Source: Pyrocephalus nanus (lineage: Eukaryota > Chordata > Aves > Passeriformes > Tyrannidae). Taken from it: a DNA stretch of 64,000 nt. Below the pieces are notes generated by a model. It did not search any database. It was given only the letters and a program-made list of their open reading frames with translations, and was not told the DNA's origin. Each line of letters begins with the position of its first letter. The stretch's first letter is position 1. Positions 27,661 through 62,530 of the stretch are shown here, piece after piece. The position numbers were made by a program, and so were the translations under genes. The stretch lies in contig CM076279.1 of the NCBI GenBank assembly GCA_038380795.1, positions 5,471,001 through 5,535,000 on the forward strand. Reading direction: 5' to 3'.

Positions 27661-28704
27661 TTAAAGGGAAATTAGAAAAAGACATACTGTGTAAGGAGTG
27701 GAACAGTCTCGGGACAAGGAGATGAAATGGCATTAAAAGCCTTCACAGCTACTTCAGTAAGATCAGGTTACATATAGCAAAATTTACCTTATCAGAAATC
27801 TTTTATTTAAAATGATTTAATAACTTTGTGGATGAAGTCACACTACTTAAACCTGGTAAAATAAAAGAGATGATAAGAATATGTGAATTATATTACTAAC
27901 CACAACCAAACCCTCTCCCATCAACAGAGCTGCCACGTGACAAACTGTTCAGTAACATCCAAAAGCCAAATTCTCCCAACAGCAATGTTGGGCTGCCCTC
28001 TAGTGAAGTCAGAAACCATTTCCAGCACCTGGATTTCTGAAACTCAACATTCTCAGTCCCAGCTAGATTTTAGACAGATTTGTTTGTAACAGAAGAATCC
28101 TATAGCAAGCAACTTAATAAAGTGTGCTTCTGATTTAATTTTACTCTTCCATCCTAGAGTTTTTAGTTTAGGTTTAGCACTGCAATAAGATTAAGCACTG
28201 TATTCAATTTAACACCTCCACAACATATTCTGCTTTTCCCAAGATTTGTGAATTCAAGTTCTCATCTTACAATGAATCACTTGGAAAGCCATTTCAAAAT
28301 CCATTACATCAGAAAACACACTATTTTGCTTTTTAAAACAGCACAAGAAGAATGTAACGATGGCTCATGTATTTAAAATTTTTGACATGGTTCTAGAATT
28401 TAATTTTTCTCATGCTCAGAGTGCATTTTCTGTGATGCCACTTTCAGGGACAGCTTAATGACTTCACTGCTGGTTACTGGGGCACCTTGACTCTTGCTGC
28501 TACTGCCCCAAAAGTCACAGTTTATTCTCAAAGCAGGGTTTGCATTGTAGCACATTCCTAGTCAACTTTTTGTTCACATATTTAGGAAGAAAGAAGTGGC
28601 CTCTTCAGGAAGAGAGTGATCAGAGGTGCAAGATTTGGCAGCAGATGAAGAACCAGCAACACAGTCCCTGGTGGGTGACCTTGATGGCATCAGAATTTCA
28701 CAAA

Positions 28705-28710
<6 letters not shown>

Positions 28711-28735
<25 letters not shown>
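28711..28735. repeat. Poly-A tract (25)
   Basis: Run of 25 A following GATTT, in intergenic DNA about 0.5 kb beyond the candidate UTP18 polyadenylation signal. It does not look like part of the gene. Confidence 0.85.
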
Positions 28736-29224
28736 TCAAGTGATAGTCAGGATTCTTTGCTTTCACAGAAAAAAAATGATTGGGGTCTTCCTTAAGAATT
28801 AAAACCATGTTACATGCAGTTGTTTTAGGGACAGGAAGCACAACATAATGTGGGTTTTCTTCACCTCTTGGTTTAGGCCACCTTTAAGCTACAGCTGGCC
28901 CAGGAAGTTGGGCTGAACTTCAACACCTGCATCACCAGGGCTGAGGGCAATGTGCTCCTCCAGGGCAGCAAAAGGCTGTTTCCAACCCAGCCTCAAATGA
29001 ACCAGGCTGAGGGAAAAGCTCATGGTAAAAGCATGAGGAGCAAAGGCCAGTTTACACAAAACTAATGCTTTCTCCTTCAGCACTGGAATATTTAATATTT
29101 CACAAGCCCATAATAACTAAAGACACTGAAGCATTTCTGCAAATCACCAGCTTGGGTGCCAAGCAATAAAATCTCAGTTGTGAGCATAACAAAAAGCACT
29201 GGAAAAAAGTTGGAACGAGGTTTC

Positions 29225-30019
29225 CTGGCAACTTACCAGGTATATTTATTAAAAAACCCCAACATTCAAAAATACAGATGTTCTATTAGTATTTCGTAGC
29301 TTCCATATAAATAAGACTTGTTTGATTTTCTGCAGGTTACAACACCTGGGGAAAGACCAGCACAGAGAATTTTGTTAATATTTTCCAAACACTGAGCCAT
29401 CACAAAATTCTATGCAAGCTTAACATGCAGCAGTCAGACCTGCTTCCAGTCTGAACAAGTTCAGCTTCTCCTCATTAACACATTTCTTGTCAAACAGAAC
29501 TACTGCATTACTGCCAAGGCTACAGGTCTTTCCAGTTTCCCAAGAAGACATTTAAGTGTTCAATAAAATCATATCTGCACACAAACTGTGCTTCAAACTT
29601 CTGTCATGTTTGCAATCTGAATTTGAAGCAATGCAGACTCCTGTGGGCTCATTTACACGACTCCATAACAGGATCAAGCCAAACATCTGTCAGTTCAACA
29701 ACACTGCTGAGATTGATTTAAATATAATCAATAACACTATCAATTAACTTCTGCTCAGTCCTGTTGACAGCAGTTTTTAGCTGAACCATCAACTTGCTTT
29801 AAGAGTATTATTAGAAAAGCTGGGATTGACAAGGCAAGCCCTACTCCAGCCCATCCTTCTACATGAGTGATCCAGACCAGTTTCAGATCAGGCAGTGTTA
29901 TGAATTTCTTCCTGCCATCTATAAAGAGGTGGAGGTAGCAAAATGAAAATAAGGTTCCTCAAGTCAGTGTTGGCAACAGTTCACCTCAGTTATTGGTCCA
30001 TTTTCTCCTGTATCTTCTT
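29225..30019 (-). other. UTP18: Probable UTP18 3' UTR with candidate polyadenylation signal
   Basis: Downstream of the UTP18 stop, the first canonical AATAAA on the minus strand is at 29245-29250, giving a 3' UTR of about 0.8 kb. A T/G-rich stretch follows on the minus strand near 29180-29215, as expected for the downstream element. The end is inferred only; longer forms are possible. Confidence 0.4.
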
Positions 30020-30044
30020 TTAAAAAGATGAATAATGCTTCAGC
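30020..30044 (-). CDS. UTP18: UTP18 coding exon 13 with stop codon
   Basis: A strong polypyrimidine tract and acceptor tttctttag precede 25 coding bases giving LKHYSSF and TAA (30020-30022). This matches the family's short C-terminal tail after the last blade. Found by frame and pattern, too short for an ORF search. Confidence 0.9.
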
Positions 30045-33000
30045 CTAAAGAAAAAGAAAAAACATTGAGACAGATTTAAAACTTCTCAGTAATCTGTTGA
30101 GTGAACAAGAAAAAAACACAACTCTTCAGTAGTGTCACTGAGTATTCTTAGCCTGAAACACAGGTGTAAAGGTAGCAACCATTCACATGCTAGAGTTACT
30201 TGAAATGCCTTTATAATATGCAGTTCAAGTAAAGGGCAAATAGATTTATTTCCATTTTTGGACTTATTTAGGAATCTTTCTGTGAGTTCTCCCTGTCAAA
30301 ATCTCCTCCCAAAAAGTTTTTCAAGTATCACGAAGTTGCCTGTTCAAAAAAAGAAATCTTCCTGCTTAGAGTTATCACTGCTCCTGACCACACCAGCAGG
30401 GGGAAAAAATGCCAGTGACAGCTTTGACAGGGCCATCTGCAACAACGTGTATTTCATAATCAGACAATAAACAAGGCTCATTCTCCAGAAGGGAAAACCA
30501 GCTCCACACTCCACGAACTCATGGAGTGAAATTCGGATCACAAAGTCAAACCTTATCACTCACCAGTCATCTGCCCCACCTCACAGAACATAAACATGTT
30601 ACCTGGAATTAATGAGAGTAACTTGACACCTACCTAAACAACAAGGCTTTGCCTTTGTTATTTGCTACAGAAAAATAGCCACTTCTGGGAGAGAAGTCCA
30701 TAGACTGAGCAAGATAGATCTGTTTTCTTCTGAACACGGGGAAGTTTGAGAACACAGTATATGAAGGAATGTGCACCTATGGAGAAATAGGTCAGAAGCT
30801 ACAATGAGGAAAAAGCCACCAAAAATAAAACTGAAGTACAAATTTAAAATTGAAGGTCAATGTTAAGCTCAAATGTTTAGTTCTATTTCTACCCTACAGG
30901 AGTCTATATATAGAACTCTACTGGAGAAAAGAAGCAGGGAACACATTATGAAGCCAGTTATTGCAATTCTTTTCTTTTTAAGCAATTACATGTAAGCAGT
31001 AAAAACAGGCCTCTAAACCCTGATTCATTCAATAGTTCCACTGCTGGCCAGAATTCTGACATGGCTGGCAAAATTTTGAATGAGCTAGGAAAAAAAAAAA
31101 AACCACAGTGAGATGGTTACAGTTACCAGCTGCTGAAAATTCACATTTGTTGCTGAGTTGTATTTACAGAACTGAAACAGAATCACAGAACGGTTTGGGT
31201 TGGAAGGAACCTTAAGAGTTCATCTAGTTCCAAAGGAGCAGGGACACCTTCTACTTGACCAGGCTGCTCAGAGGCCCCATCCAGCCTGGCTTTGAACAGT
31301 TCCTGGCATTTTAAAGGGCATTTTAAAACTGGAAAAAGGTAAATTAGACCATAAGATGTTATTTTCAGAACAACTACACTAAAGAAAATAAACTTATATC
31401 CTTATAAATCTCCATTATCTTGTACATGTCCTGACCTGGTTGGTCTAGCACATTTTGCAGCATTTATATCTGCTTAATATCAATTTTATTATGGCACCAG
31501 CAGTATTTTTATTAAGATTAAAAAAAAGCTTTCAATAAATGAAGCTGAACATACCAATTTCACAGCCTCATCAGCATCACGGGAAGCCACTGCCAAAATT
31601 TCTGTGGTGGGGTTGAAGGTCACACAGGTGGCAGAAGTAACAAGGTTCATTATGGCTTTAACTGGCTTAGGACGGTGTTCCTTGAGGCAGACATCAGTGG
31701 TATATAAATTTACGACCCCTGAAGATGAACTAAAGAAAGAAACAACAAAAATGATATGAAAAAGTAACATTTCAGTGCAAGTTACCTCGTTATCTCTGGC
31801 CACCATGCACCTCAAAATGTAATTTACAATTCTTTACTGAACTTTGAAATAGCATTTTCTTTGGAGCTTGATTTTCCTTTGGACTTTACAACAGTATTTA
31901 GTGGAGGGGTTTAGGATTTTGTTGGTTTGAGGAGGTTTTTTTACTTGCATATGAAGAGACCCACTTAACTGTGGAGAGCCTTGATGAGCTCATCTCTTAC
32001 CAGAATGAATTCAAAGCAATGACAGCTTGGTAACAGAACATTCTGAAATAATTTCAAGCTTTCAGCTGTGGGGTTTTTTATACCTGTAGAATAAGTTCAC
32101 TTACAAATTCTTTTCTAAAGTGGGCTAAGGAAATATGTACTGTTCATCAGTATTTATGTGGCAGTTTCATTTAAAAGAATCAATACACTGGCTGAAGTTG
32201 CAGCTTATCAAATATACTCAGAGAAACACTTTCAGCTTGTGGCTTTCAGCTGAGGCACCTTTTCAAAGTCTAATGTGCTATCCCTGCAGGAGCCAAATTC
32301 AGAAGACAGGAAAGAAAACTAGAAAAGGGGGAAGACCCTGAATCAATATCCATATTGCAGAATTTGTGATTTCAAAATAAACTGAACCCATATGTGGCAA
32401 CAGTAAACCAATAGCAGTGATGCTGGTGTGAGGTGTACTATGGCATTTTATATTTATACAGGAAAAAATTAAATTATCATCATAAAACAGGCAATATTCA
32501 TCTACTCAGATCTACTCTAAGCTTATCAGAACCATGTTCCTACACTCACCAGCCACCAATAAGTTGACTGAAGAGCTTCAAAATGAGATCAGAAGAACCT
32601 GTCAAACCCCAGTCAGTCACTTACCCACATGCCACATACTGGTTGTTTTTTGAAAGAGCAATGCACGTTCCTTCCAAAGAACCTTCATCTTCAAATTTGT
32701 GTAGACACTTCCTGCTTCTCACATCCCAAATGAAAACTTCACCTTCCTCTGGTTGCAGAAACAAATAGATTATAGAAATCATATATACACAACACTGCCT
32801 ATTTTGTTAAGATACATTTCATTAGATGACAACTAATAGCTCATTTAGCCGTCAAATGTATCATCATTATCATATTTTTAAAAACCAAAACAACTAAAGG
32901 CATCCTAAAGTAGTTAACTCCATTCTTCCATTATTTATCTTTTGGTTGTGTTTTCGGGTCAGATACTGACACAGTTTTTACACAATCTTTGTAAAACACT

Positions 33001-36000
33001 AAGTGACTTCTAAAAACTTATACAATTTAAACGGAATTAGGATTAGTATTGCTGGAATACTCACTTGAATAGCTGTATATTTTACTGCTGTCTGGAGTGA
33101 AAGCAGATGCAGTGCACCTTCCATTTACCTTCATAGTGCTGATCAGTTCCTTTGTCTGTAGGATGAAGAACAATGGTGACAGTGATTCTACCAAAAATCT
33201 GTAGGAAAGTTGTTTCCTGTCCCACAAAAATCTCTATTTAGCTACCTTGGCATTCAAAGAACAAGCTCCTGAGTCCAACAACAGCTAGTCCAACAAAAAC
33301 TCATTTGCTCCCTCACTGAAGAGTCTGAGTTATACAACAGAACTGAACTTTCTTCTTTAAACTCCTCCCTTGTAAGAGTTTAAAACAAACCCAGCTGCCA
33401 TCATATGGCATTTTAAAATTCAACTGCAAAAATTCACTGTGCATCATGAATCACAGTATCTGGCATGATTCATGAACACAGTACAGCAGCATGCACTAGC
33501 ACGATTCCCAAAAAAGCAGTCCTATATCTCTCCCACCCCCAGATGCCTGTTTCCATGCTGAGGCCATTCCTTTTGCCAGCACAAAGCTGAAGTTCAACAC
33601 TGACACAAGACTTTTTCCCAACTCTGCCCTGAGCCCCAGAGGCCCCAAAGAGCTGCAGAGCAGAACGAGTTCTCAGACACCCCAAAATAATTCTCTAAAG
33701 CTGCAGTGAATTGAGTCAGCAGCACATTTTTGAAGGCTGTCACAGTATGTGTCATGCCTTTGTTTAAACTGAAAGCTAGATTGCTTTGCAGATGCAATAG
33801 GGAAAGGGAAAAATACCAAGGAAGTGAAGCTACATGAACCATGAGGAGAAATTACCTTCATTGACAGCAAGTGAAGGTAACCAGAGGTTCCAATCAGCAG
33901 CATAAGTGATCCATCTGGAGAGAGCTCGAAGTTTCTGAGAAATCTTTCCTCCACACCTTTAAAAAGAGATTCAAAACTTCAAATAGGCATAATTTATTCT
34001 TTTGCCTCAACAGTCAGAGGTGTGATGAATATGAGTAGGGCCCGACTCCACTTCAGCTTTTCACTGCCCTAATTCGCTGTCACAGCAGAGCTAAACTCAG
34101 CTTTGCTTGTGTGTGACAATTAATGTTTAATATCCCAGAAAAACTAAAACTAAAGGGACTTGTTCCCTGAAGACAAGTTAAAAATATGACCTCCAACAAT
34201 TCACTGCACTTCCTTTTAAAGCAAATTCATGTGCCATCTCTACTTGGGAAGAGTTTCAACTACACCCAGGCACTTACAGCACTGTAAAACCTACCTCGTA
34301 CTTTGGGTATGGGAATAATATTTCCAGCCATCATGTCATACACAAAGAACATGCTGTGGTGAGTACCAGTGGCTATAACTTGTTCTCCATCAACACTGAA
34401 ACGAGCTTTGTAAATTGGAAAACTCTCCAAATAGATGCTCTGTATTTTTGGATTCCTTATACCATCCACCTTCAAAAAAGGAAATAATGAACTAGGTTAT
34501 CATATTGAGGAACATGCCAAATATTTTCAAATAGAACAAACACATCAAGCAGCCAGTACAAGTAAGAGGTAAACCACCTTAAAGCATTAAACTCTTCCTC
34601 TCTTCCACAACCAACCTGTCCCTTGGCTCCTCACCCTATACAACAGGCACTCCCAGCCTTCCTGGATACACTTCACACCTCTTGCCCTTCCCTATCTTGC
34701 ACGAGCTTTGTTCAAATAATCACTACTATTGTGCTTTTTCTAAATGGAAACATTTGCTTTGAATTGTTCTTTTTTTTTTTTTTTTTTTCCCTGCAGCCTT
34801 GTAGGACTATCAAATTCCACTTGTGCCTGACCATTTCACTGAGACTTGGCCATGATGAAAAGTTCCTAAAGAGAGTTATGATCTTAGTTTTCAGAGGAGC
34901 AGGGCAGTGTCCCAGGATGAGCCCCTTCCTGCTGCAGTCCAGCCTCTCCATTCCTAGCATGATTTCACAGCAATATTAGAGTTCTAAATGCAAGTGGACT
35001 GCTCCCTACACTACAGGTTTAAGAACAGAAAACCTCATTAGTCCAAATCACTGCAAACCTTAAACTCAAATGTCTTTAAAAAGCAAATCTTCAACTAAAA
35101 ACTCGAATACAGCTCAGTTAGCCTGTACTCTGTACATGCTTGATATGCAGTCACAGATGGAAATGTCTTCCAAGATGCCTTTAACCAAAGAATTTCCATT
35201 TTAACCACAGATATTACAACCCTGTGTGCACAGGAAGAGGGAAAACAAAGTCTGTCAGTCCAGCCTATTTCAGATAATATTCATTAAAAAAAAAAAAAAA
35301 AAGAGGGATTCTGTATTAGTGCCCATTTGCACAGAATGGGCTGGAATTCTTCACCTGGAAGAGCGACACAGACCGATCATGTCCTGCAGTCATGACCACC
35401 TGAGCTGAAGGATGGAACTGCACTGTCACCAGTTTGCCATTGGCAAAGCGTTCCTGGTTTGCAGGCAGGCAGGTGCTCATCTACAACACAGATCAAACAG
35501 GTTAAAAAAAACAAACCCAAAGACTTATGCTGATGAAAAGCTCCCAATTCAATTAAAATCCTAAATTAAAGTTTACATCCTAAATTAAAATCCTACTAAA
35601 ATGCTACTTCGGAGTACATAAAATTCTACTTCAAAAAATACACCTCAGTTTATTGCTTCATGTTTTCATGAGAAATATTCAGTTAGTCCAACACTTACCC
35701 TTCAGTTTCTAGTTATAGAAACAAGAAACTCACAGAGTCACTGATTTTACACAGCAACAACAATCAAAATGGGGATCAAAGTGGGAAGATAAGGCTTATC
35801 TTTACCTTCAAAATTCCTCTTGGCAGGGACTCTGAGCTCGATATGAAATTGCCTGTCCTGCGTAGCAGATCATCATCTTCATCACTCTCACCTCATGAAA
35901 CCAAAGCACGTGAAAACAGTCAATTGCCCAAATAATCCACAGCAAAACCTACAAATTCCTTACCAAAACAAATTAAATCAAAGCACACCAAAGGAAGGAA

Positions 36001-37609
36001 TAAAAGGTGACTTATCCAGCATATTATTACAGTACTGAAACTGAGAAAACATCAGAAATAATAATTTTTTAAGAAGCTGAACAAAGAATCACAGAAGAAT
36101 TTATTAGAATAGGAATGGAATTATTTACTATCACTTGAAGTCCTTTTGGATTTCTTCCTGTTTTCTAAATTAGCCCAGGCAGGAACTCCTCCCATGGCTT
36201 GCTGAAACCTTGCAAGAGAAGGGGGAAGAGAGAAAAAAATAATTTTTGTAAGAAAGTAATTTCCCTCTGTGAGTTAAGTACTTAGAAGATACATTATCAC
36301 AATTTCACAGGAATAGTCATGCTTTGAACACTGTGGAAGTTTTTTAGATTTTTTCAAGATTTCACAGTTTCTGGTGTAACTCCCTAGAAAACAAATTAAT
36401 TTCTGCAACTAAAACAAGTATTAAACAAATTAGCCTAGACAGTGCTAATGCACGTTTACATAAATGTCACATAGATGTACTTTATCTCACAGAATCCCAG
36501 AATAGTTCGGGTTGGAAGGGACCTCTGGAAATCATCCAGCCCAACTCCCTGCCAGGGCAGGGTCACCTGGAGCAGGTGACACAGGAATGCATCCAGGTGG
36601 GTTTGGAATGTCTCCAGAGAGGGAGACTCCACACTCTCCCTGGGCAGCTGTTCCAGTGCTCTGCCACTCTGCATGGAAATAAGTTCTTCCTCATGTTGAG
36701 GTGGAACTTCTTGGTGTTTTAGTTTATGGCCATTGTTTCTTGTCCTGTCACTGAGCACCACTGAAGAGTCTGGCACCATCCTCTGACACTTACCTTGGAG
36801 ATATTTATCTGCATTCATGAGATCAATGATTTCACTTCAATAAAAAGTCAGCCACAAAAACATTAATGAAACTCACTGTTCCTCAAGTCTTCTTTTCAGT
36901 TTTTTCTTTGTAAGCGTCTTCTCAGCATCGCTTTTCATGAAATCCTTCCTGTACTTATGGGTCATGTCAACACTAGAGGTGGGGGAAACACACAGAGAAC
37001 ACGAAGATCATTCAAATCAAAGCCACTTATAGTCAAGTTCCCAAGTTTGATACTCCCACCTGCAAACCCAAACTCACTTCTCCTCGGCTTCATCATCCTC
37101 GTCCACCCAGGCCGGCTTTTTGGGCAACAAGTCGCCTTTCGCTTCATTTTCTACCTCTGAATCGCTGGAGTCTGCTTGGAGACTTTTCCTCTCCGTGGCA
37201 GCAACCTGAAAACAACCGAACGGGGCCGAGTGAGCCCGGACGGGGGAGCGGAGGGCAGGGAGGGGGCACCGACTCCCCGGGTCGGGGCAGGGCCGCGCCG
37301 TACCCTCGGGGGCCCGCCCAGGCGCCGCAGCAGCTCGTCCTCCTCCACTCTGAGGCTGTCGCCGAACACCAGCTCTTCCAGGTCCCGCTCGGCGCCCGCC
37401 GCGCCGCTCACAGCCCTCAGGTGCCGAGCGCGCCGCTCCGCCTCCGCCTGGGCCGCCATGGCCGCCGCCCGCTTCGGAGCCTTCGTTTTCGCCATTTTCG
37501 GCGCCTTGCCCGCTCGAGGCAGCTTACTCGCTTTTTTCGCCGCCTTTATTTCGGGCGCTTTCTTCATTTCCGTGCCCCTCCGCTCCGTCCCCGCCGCCAG
37601 GCCCCCCAT
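30020..37609 (-). CDS. UTP18: UTP18 small-subunit processome component, complete 13-exon CDS
   Basis: UTP18 is a nucleolar WD40 protein of the U3 snoRNP/small-subunit processome (UTP-B group), needed for early cleavages of pre-18S rRNA. Thirteen exons with GT-AG junctions join in one frame, giving 551 aa; I recall about 556 aa for human. Residues 1-100 are basic and Ala/Lys-rich, followed by the family motif EELVFGD. An acidic stretch follows (DSEVENEAKGD, then WVDEDDE), then GGVPAWA and an SESDEDDDLLRRTGNF segment. The C-terminal half (about residue 240 onward) is the WD40 propeller, with recognisable blocks NPKIQSIYLESFPIYKA, FELSPDGS, GEVFIWDV, NPTTEILAVAS and MDFSPRSGYF, ending RLKHYSSF. 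The start is the first in-frame ATG (37607-37609, G at -3 and +4). A second ATG at 37565-37567 would give 537 aa and a Lys-rich N terminus. It lies head-to-head with MBTD1 across a CpG island. I am very sure of the identity and fairly sure of every boundary. Confidence 0.96.
30634..30776 (-). CDS. UTP18: UTP18 coding exon 12
   Basis: Encodes VHIPSYTVFSNFPVFRRKQI and then SMDFSPRSGYFSVANNKGKA, the last full WD40 blade. Acceptor ccatag and donor GTAGGT, two bases out. Confidence 0.95.
31178..31310 (-). mobile_element. CR1 LINE 3' fragment in UTP18 intron 11
   Basis: CAGAATCACAGAACGGTTTG followed by GGTTGGAAGGAACC is a diverged reverse-complement CR1 3' terminus of about 130 bp. More degraded than the copy at 36.5 kb. 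Confidence 0.85.
31555..31729 (-). CDS. UTP18: UTP18 coding exon 11
   Basis: Encodes SSSGVVNLYTTDVCLKEHRP and later VTFNPTTEILAVASRDADEA. Acceptor ctttag and donor GTATGT. It ends in phase 0. Confidence 0.95.
32625..32748 (-). CDS. UTP18: UTP18 coding exon 10
   Basis: Encodes EGEVFIWDVRSRKCLHKFED, with the classical WD dipeptide, then NNQYVACG across the junction. Acceptor aaccag is the only nearby choice that avoids a stop. Donor is GTAAGT, two bases out. Confidence 0.94.
33065..33155 (-). CDS. UTP18: UTP18 coding exon 9
   Basis: Encodes TKELISTMKVNGRCTASAFT and then PDSSKIYSYS. Acceptor cctacag and donor GTGAGT, leaving one base. Confidence 0.94.
33856..33956 (-). CDS. UTP18: UTP18 coding exon 8
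   Basis: Encodes VEERFLRNFELSPDGSLMLL and then IGTSGYLHLLSMK, a WD40 blade. Acceptor tttaaag and donor GTAATT, phase 0 out. Confidence 0.95.
34295..34469 (-). CDS. UTP18: UTP18 coding exon 7
   Basis: Encodes VDGIRNPKIQSIYLESFPIY and, later, VYDMMAGNIIPIPKVRG, the second WD40 blade. Acceptor tttgaag and donor GTAGGT, leaving one base. Confidence 0.95.
35355..35480 (-). CDS. UTP18: UTP18 coding exon 6
   Basis: Exactly 42 codons, first WD40 blade (VTVQFHPSAQVVMTAGHDRS, then VSLFQ). Acceptor ttgtag and donor GTGAAG. Confidence 0.95.
35806..35891 (-). CDS. UTP18: UTP18 coding exon 5
   Basis: The acidic block SESDEDDDLLRRTGNFISSS is followed by SLPRGILK, closely matching the family linker just before the propeller. 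Acceptor catgag is weak; donor is GTAAAG. Phase 1 in, phase 0 out. Confidence 0.92.
36129..36208 (-). CDS. UTP18: UTP18 coding exon 4
   Basis: Acceptor ttgcaag and donor GTAAAT. It encodes FQQAMGGVPAWANLENRKK, where GGVPAWA is a family signature, and ends in a Ser/Lys-rich linker. It leaves one base. Confidence 0.92.
36487..36820 (-). mobile_element. CR1 LINE 3' fragment in UTP18 intron 3
   Basis: Begins TCACAGAATCCCAGAATAG then GGGTTGGAAGGGACCTCTGG, the reverse complement of the avian CR1 3' end with its ATTCTGTGA-type tail. A 5'-truncated copy in antisense (minus) orientation on the plus strand, so in the same sense as UTP18. CR1 spreads by target-primed reverse transcription, which leaves 5'-truncated copies. 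Confidence 0.92.
36877..36972 (-). CDS. UTP18: UTP18 coding exon 3
   Basis: Acceptor cctctag and donor GTGAGT. It encodes VDMTHKYRKDFMKSDAEKTL and then a Lys/Arg-rich segment ending RRLEEQ. Phase 2 in, phase 2 out. Confidence 0.93.
37078..37205 (-). CDS. UTP18: UTP18 coding exon 2
   Basis: Acceptor ttttcag and donor GTGAGT. It encodes SDSEVENEAKGDLLPKKPAW followed by an acidic run. It enters in phase 0 and leaves two bases for the next codon. The 98-bp intron before it is very short. Confidence 0.93.
37304..37609 (-). CDS. UTP18: UTP18 coding exon 1
   Basis: The exon encodes the basic N terminus and the family motif EELVFGDSLRVEEDELLRRL. It ends CCG AGG before donor gtacgg, phase 0. The reading frame stays open upstream to a GTG at 37663 but holds no further ATG there, so 37609 is the first ATG and 37567 the alternative. 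The exon lies inside the CpG island and is very GC-rich. Confidence 0.9.
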
Positions 37610-38340
37610 CCCTCCCCACGCCCGGAACCGGAACACGTGTGCTCCCGTCAGGTACCTCCCCACATGGCCCCGCCCCCCGTCCGCGATAGGCTGATCTGCC
37701 GCCCCGCCCCTTATCTACGTAACCCAAGCACCGCCTCTTCCCCCGCTAGCAGCGGTCACGTGTCCTCCTTTCTTTGCCTTCCATTCCCCCCCTCTCCCCT
37801 CCGCCCACCCCGAGCTCCACGTGACGCGGCCGCGGCCAGGCCGCTCCATTGCGCGCCAGCGGGGGGGGAGGAGAATTCCCCAACGCGCGACTCCCCCCCA
37901 AGCACACGCTCTTCAGCAAGCCCTCATTGACCCCTCCCCAAGCTATCGCCTAGCCTGCTTTCCTACCCACCAAGGGGCGCGGCCGCTCTTAACGCCCCAC
38001 CTCGCCCGTGGACGTGCAGCCCCCCCCTGTTGCGAATGGTTCCGCCCGCGGGGAGGCCGGGGGAGGGGGGGGCACGGCCCTGGTCCCGCCCCTCGCTGCC
38101 CGAGCCCGTGGGGGGGGCGTGTCCGCGCCTGCGCAGCTGCGCGCTCGTGTTGTTGATGTCCCGGCGGCCGCCGCCGGTCCCGGTCGGTCCGCGGCGCTCG
38201 GAGCGGCCGAACCGCCCGGGCCGCCCCCGCCCCGTCCCGTCCCGCCGGGCACGGCCCCTGCCGCGGGCTGCCCCAGCCGTACCGCCCCCGTGGGGGGCAG
38301 CGGGCACGGCCAGCGGGCGGCTCCTGCCCGTGAGGGCCTG
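37610..38340. promoter_or_regulatory. Bidirectional CpG-island promoter between UTP18 and MBTD1
   Basis: About 730 bp separate the two opposed start codons. The stretch is GC-rich and CpG-dense with no evident TATA box. Visible motifs are CACGTG E-boxes at 37634-37639, 37757-37762 and 37818-37823 (the last runs into a CRE-like TGACG), several GC boxes (around 37670, 37702 and 38085), and an NRF1-like palindrome TGCGCAGCTGCGCG at 38130-38143. TATA-less CpG-island architecture is typical of head-to-head housekeeping pairs. Transcription start sites cannot be placed from sequence. Confidence 0.85.

Positions 38341-62530
<24,190 letters not shown>

Larger units (their letters stand above)
20000..29224. 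other. Intergenic DNA downstream of UTP18
   Basis: No supported gene. Poly-A runs are at 26.9 and 28.7 kb, an L3-like remnant is at 27.6 kb, and a CTCF-like GCCCTCTAGTGA motif lies at 27993-28004. The rest is AT-rich and unremarkable. Confidence 0.7.
30045..37303 (-). other. UTP18: UTP18 introns 1-12
   Basis: Introns are small (98 to 895 bp), keeping the gene to about 7.6 kb. Intron 3 (36209-36876) holds a CR1 copy and intron 11 (30777-31554) a CR1 fragment. Intron 6 (34470-35354) has a 19-T run at 34770-34788 and an A-run at 35286-35302. The other introns show nothing distinct; no snoRNA with clear C/D boxes was seen on the host strand. Confidence 0.75.

Noticed and set aside
1..29224. Possible tRNA, snoRNA or microRNA genes
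   Set aside because: I saw no convincing cloverleaf, C/D box pair or long hairpin with conserved arms by eye. A covariance-model scan (Infernal with Rfam) would settle it.
36456..36818. A 120-codon minus-strand ORF in UTP18 intron 3
   Set aside because: It lies over a truncated CR1 copy, mostly its non-coding 3' end; not a gene.
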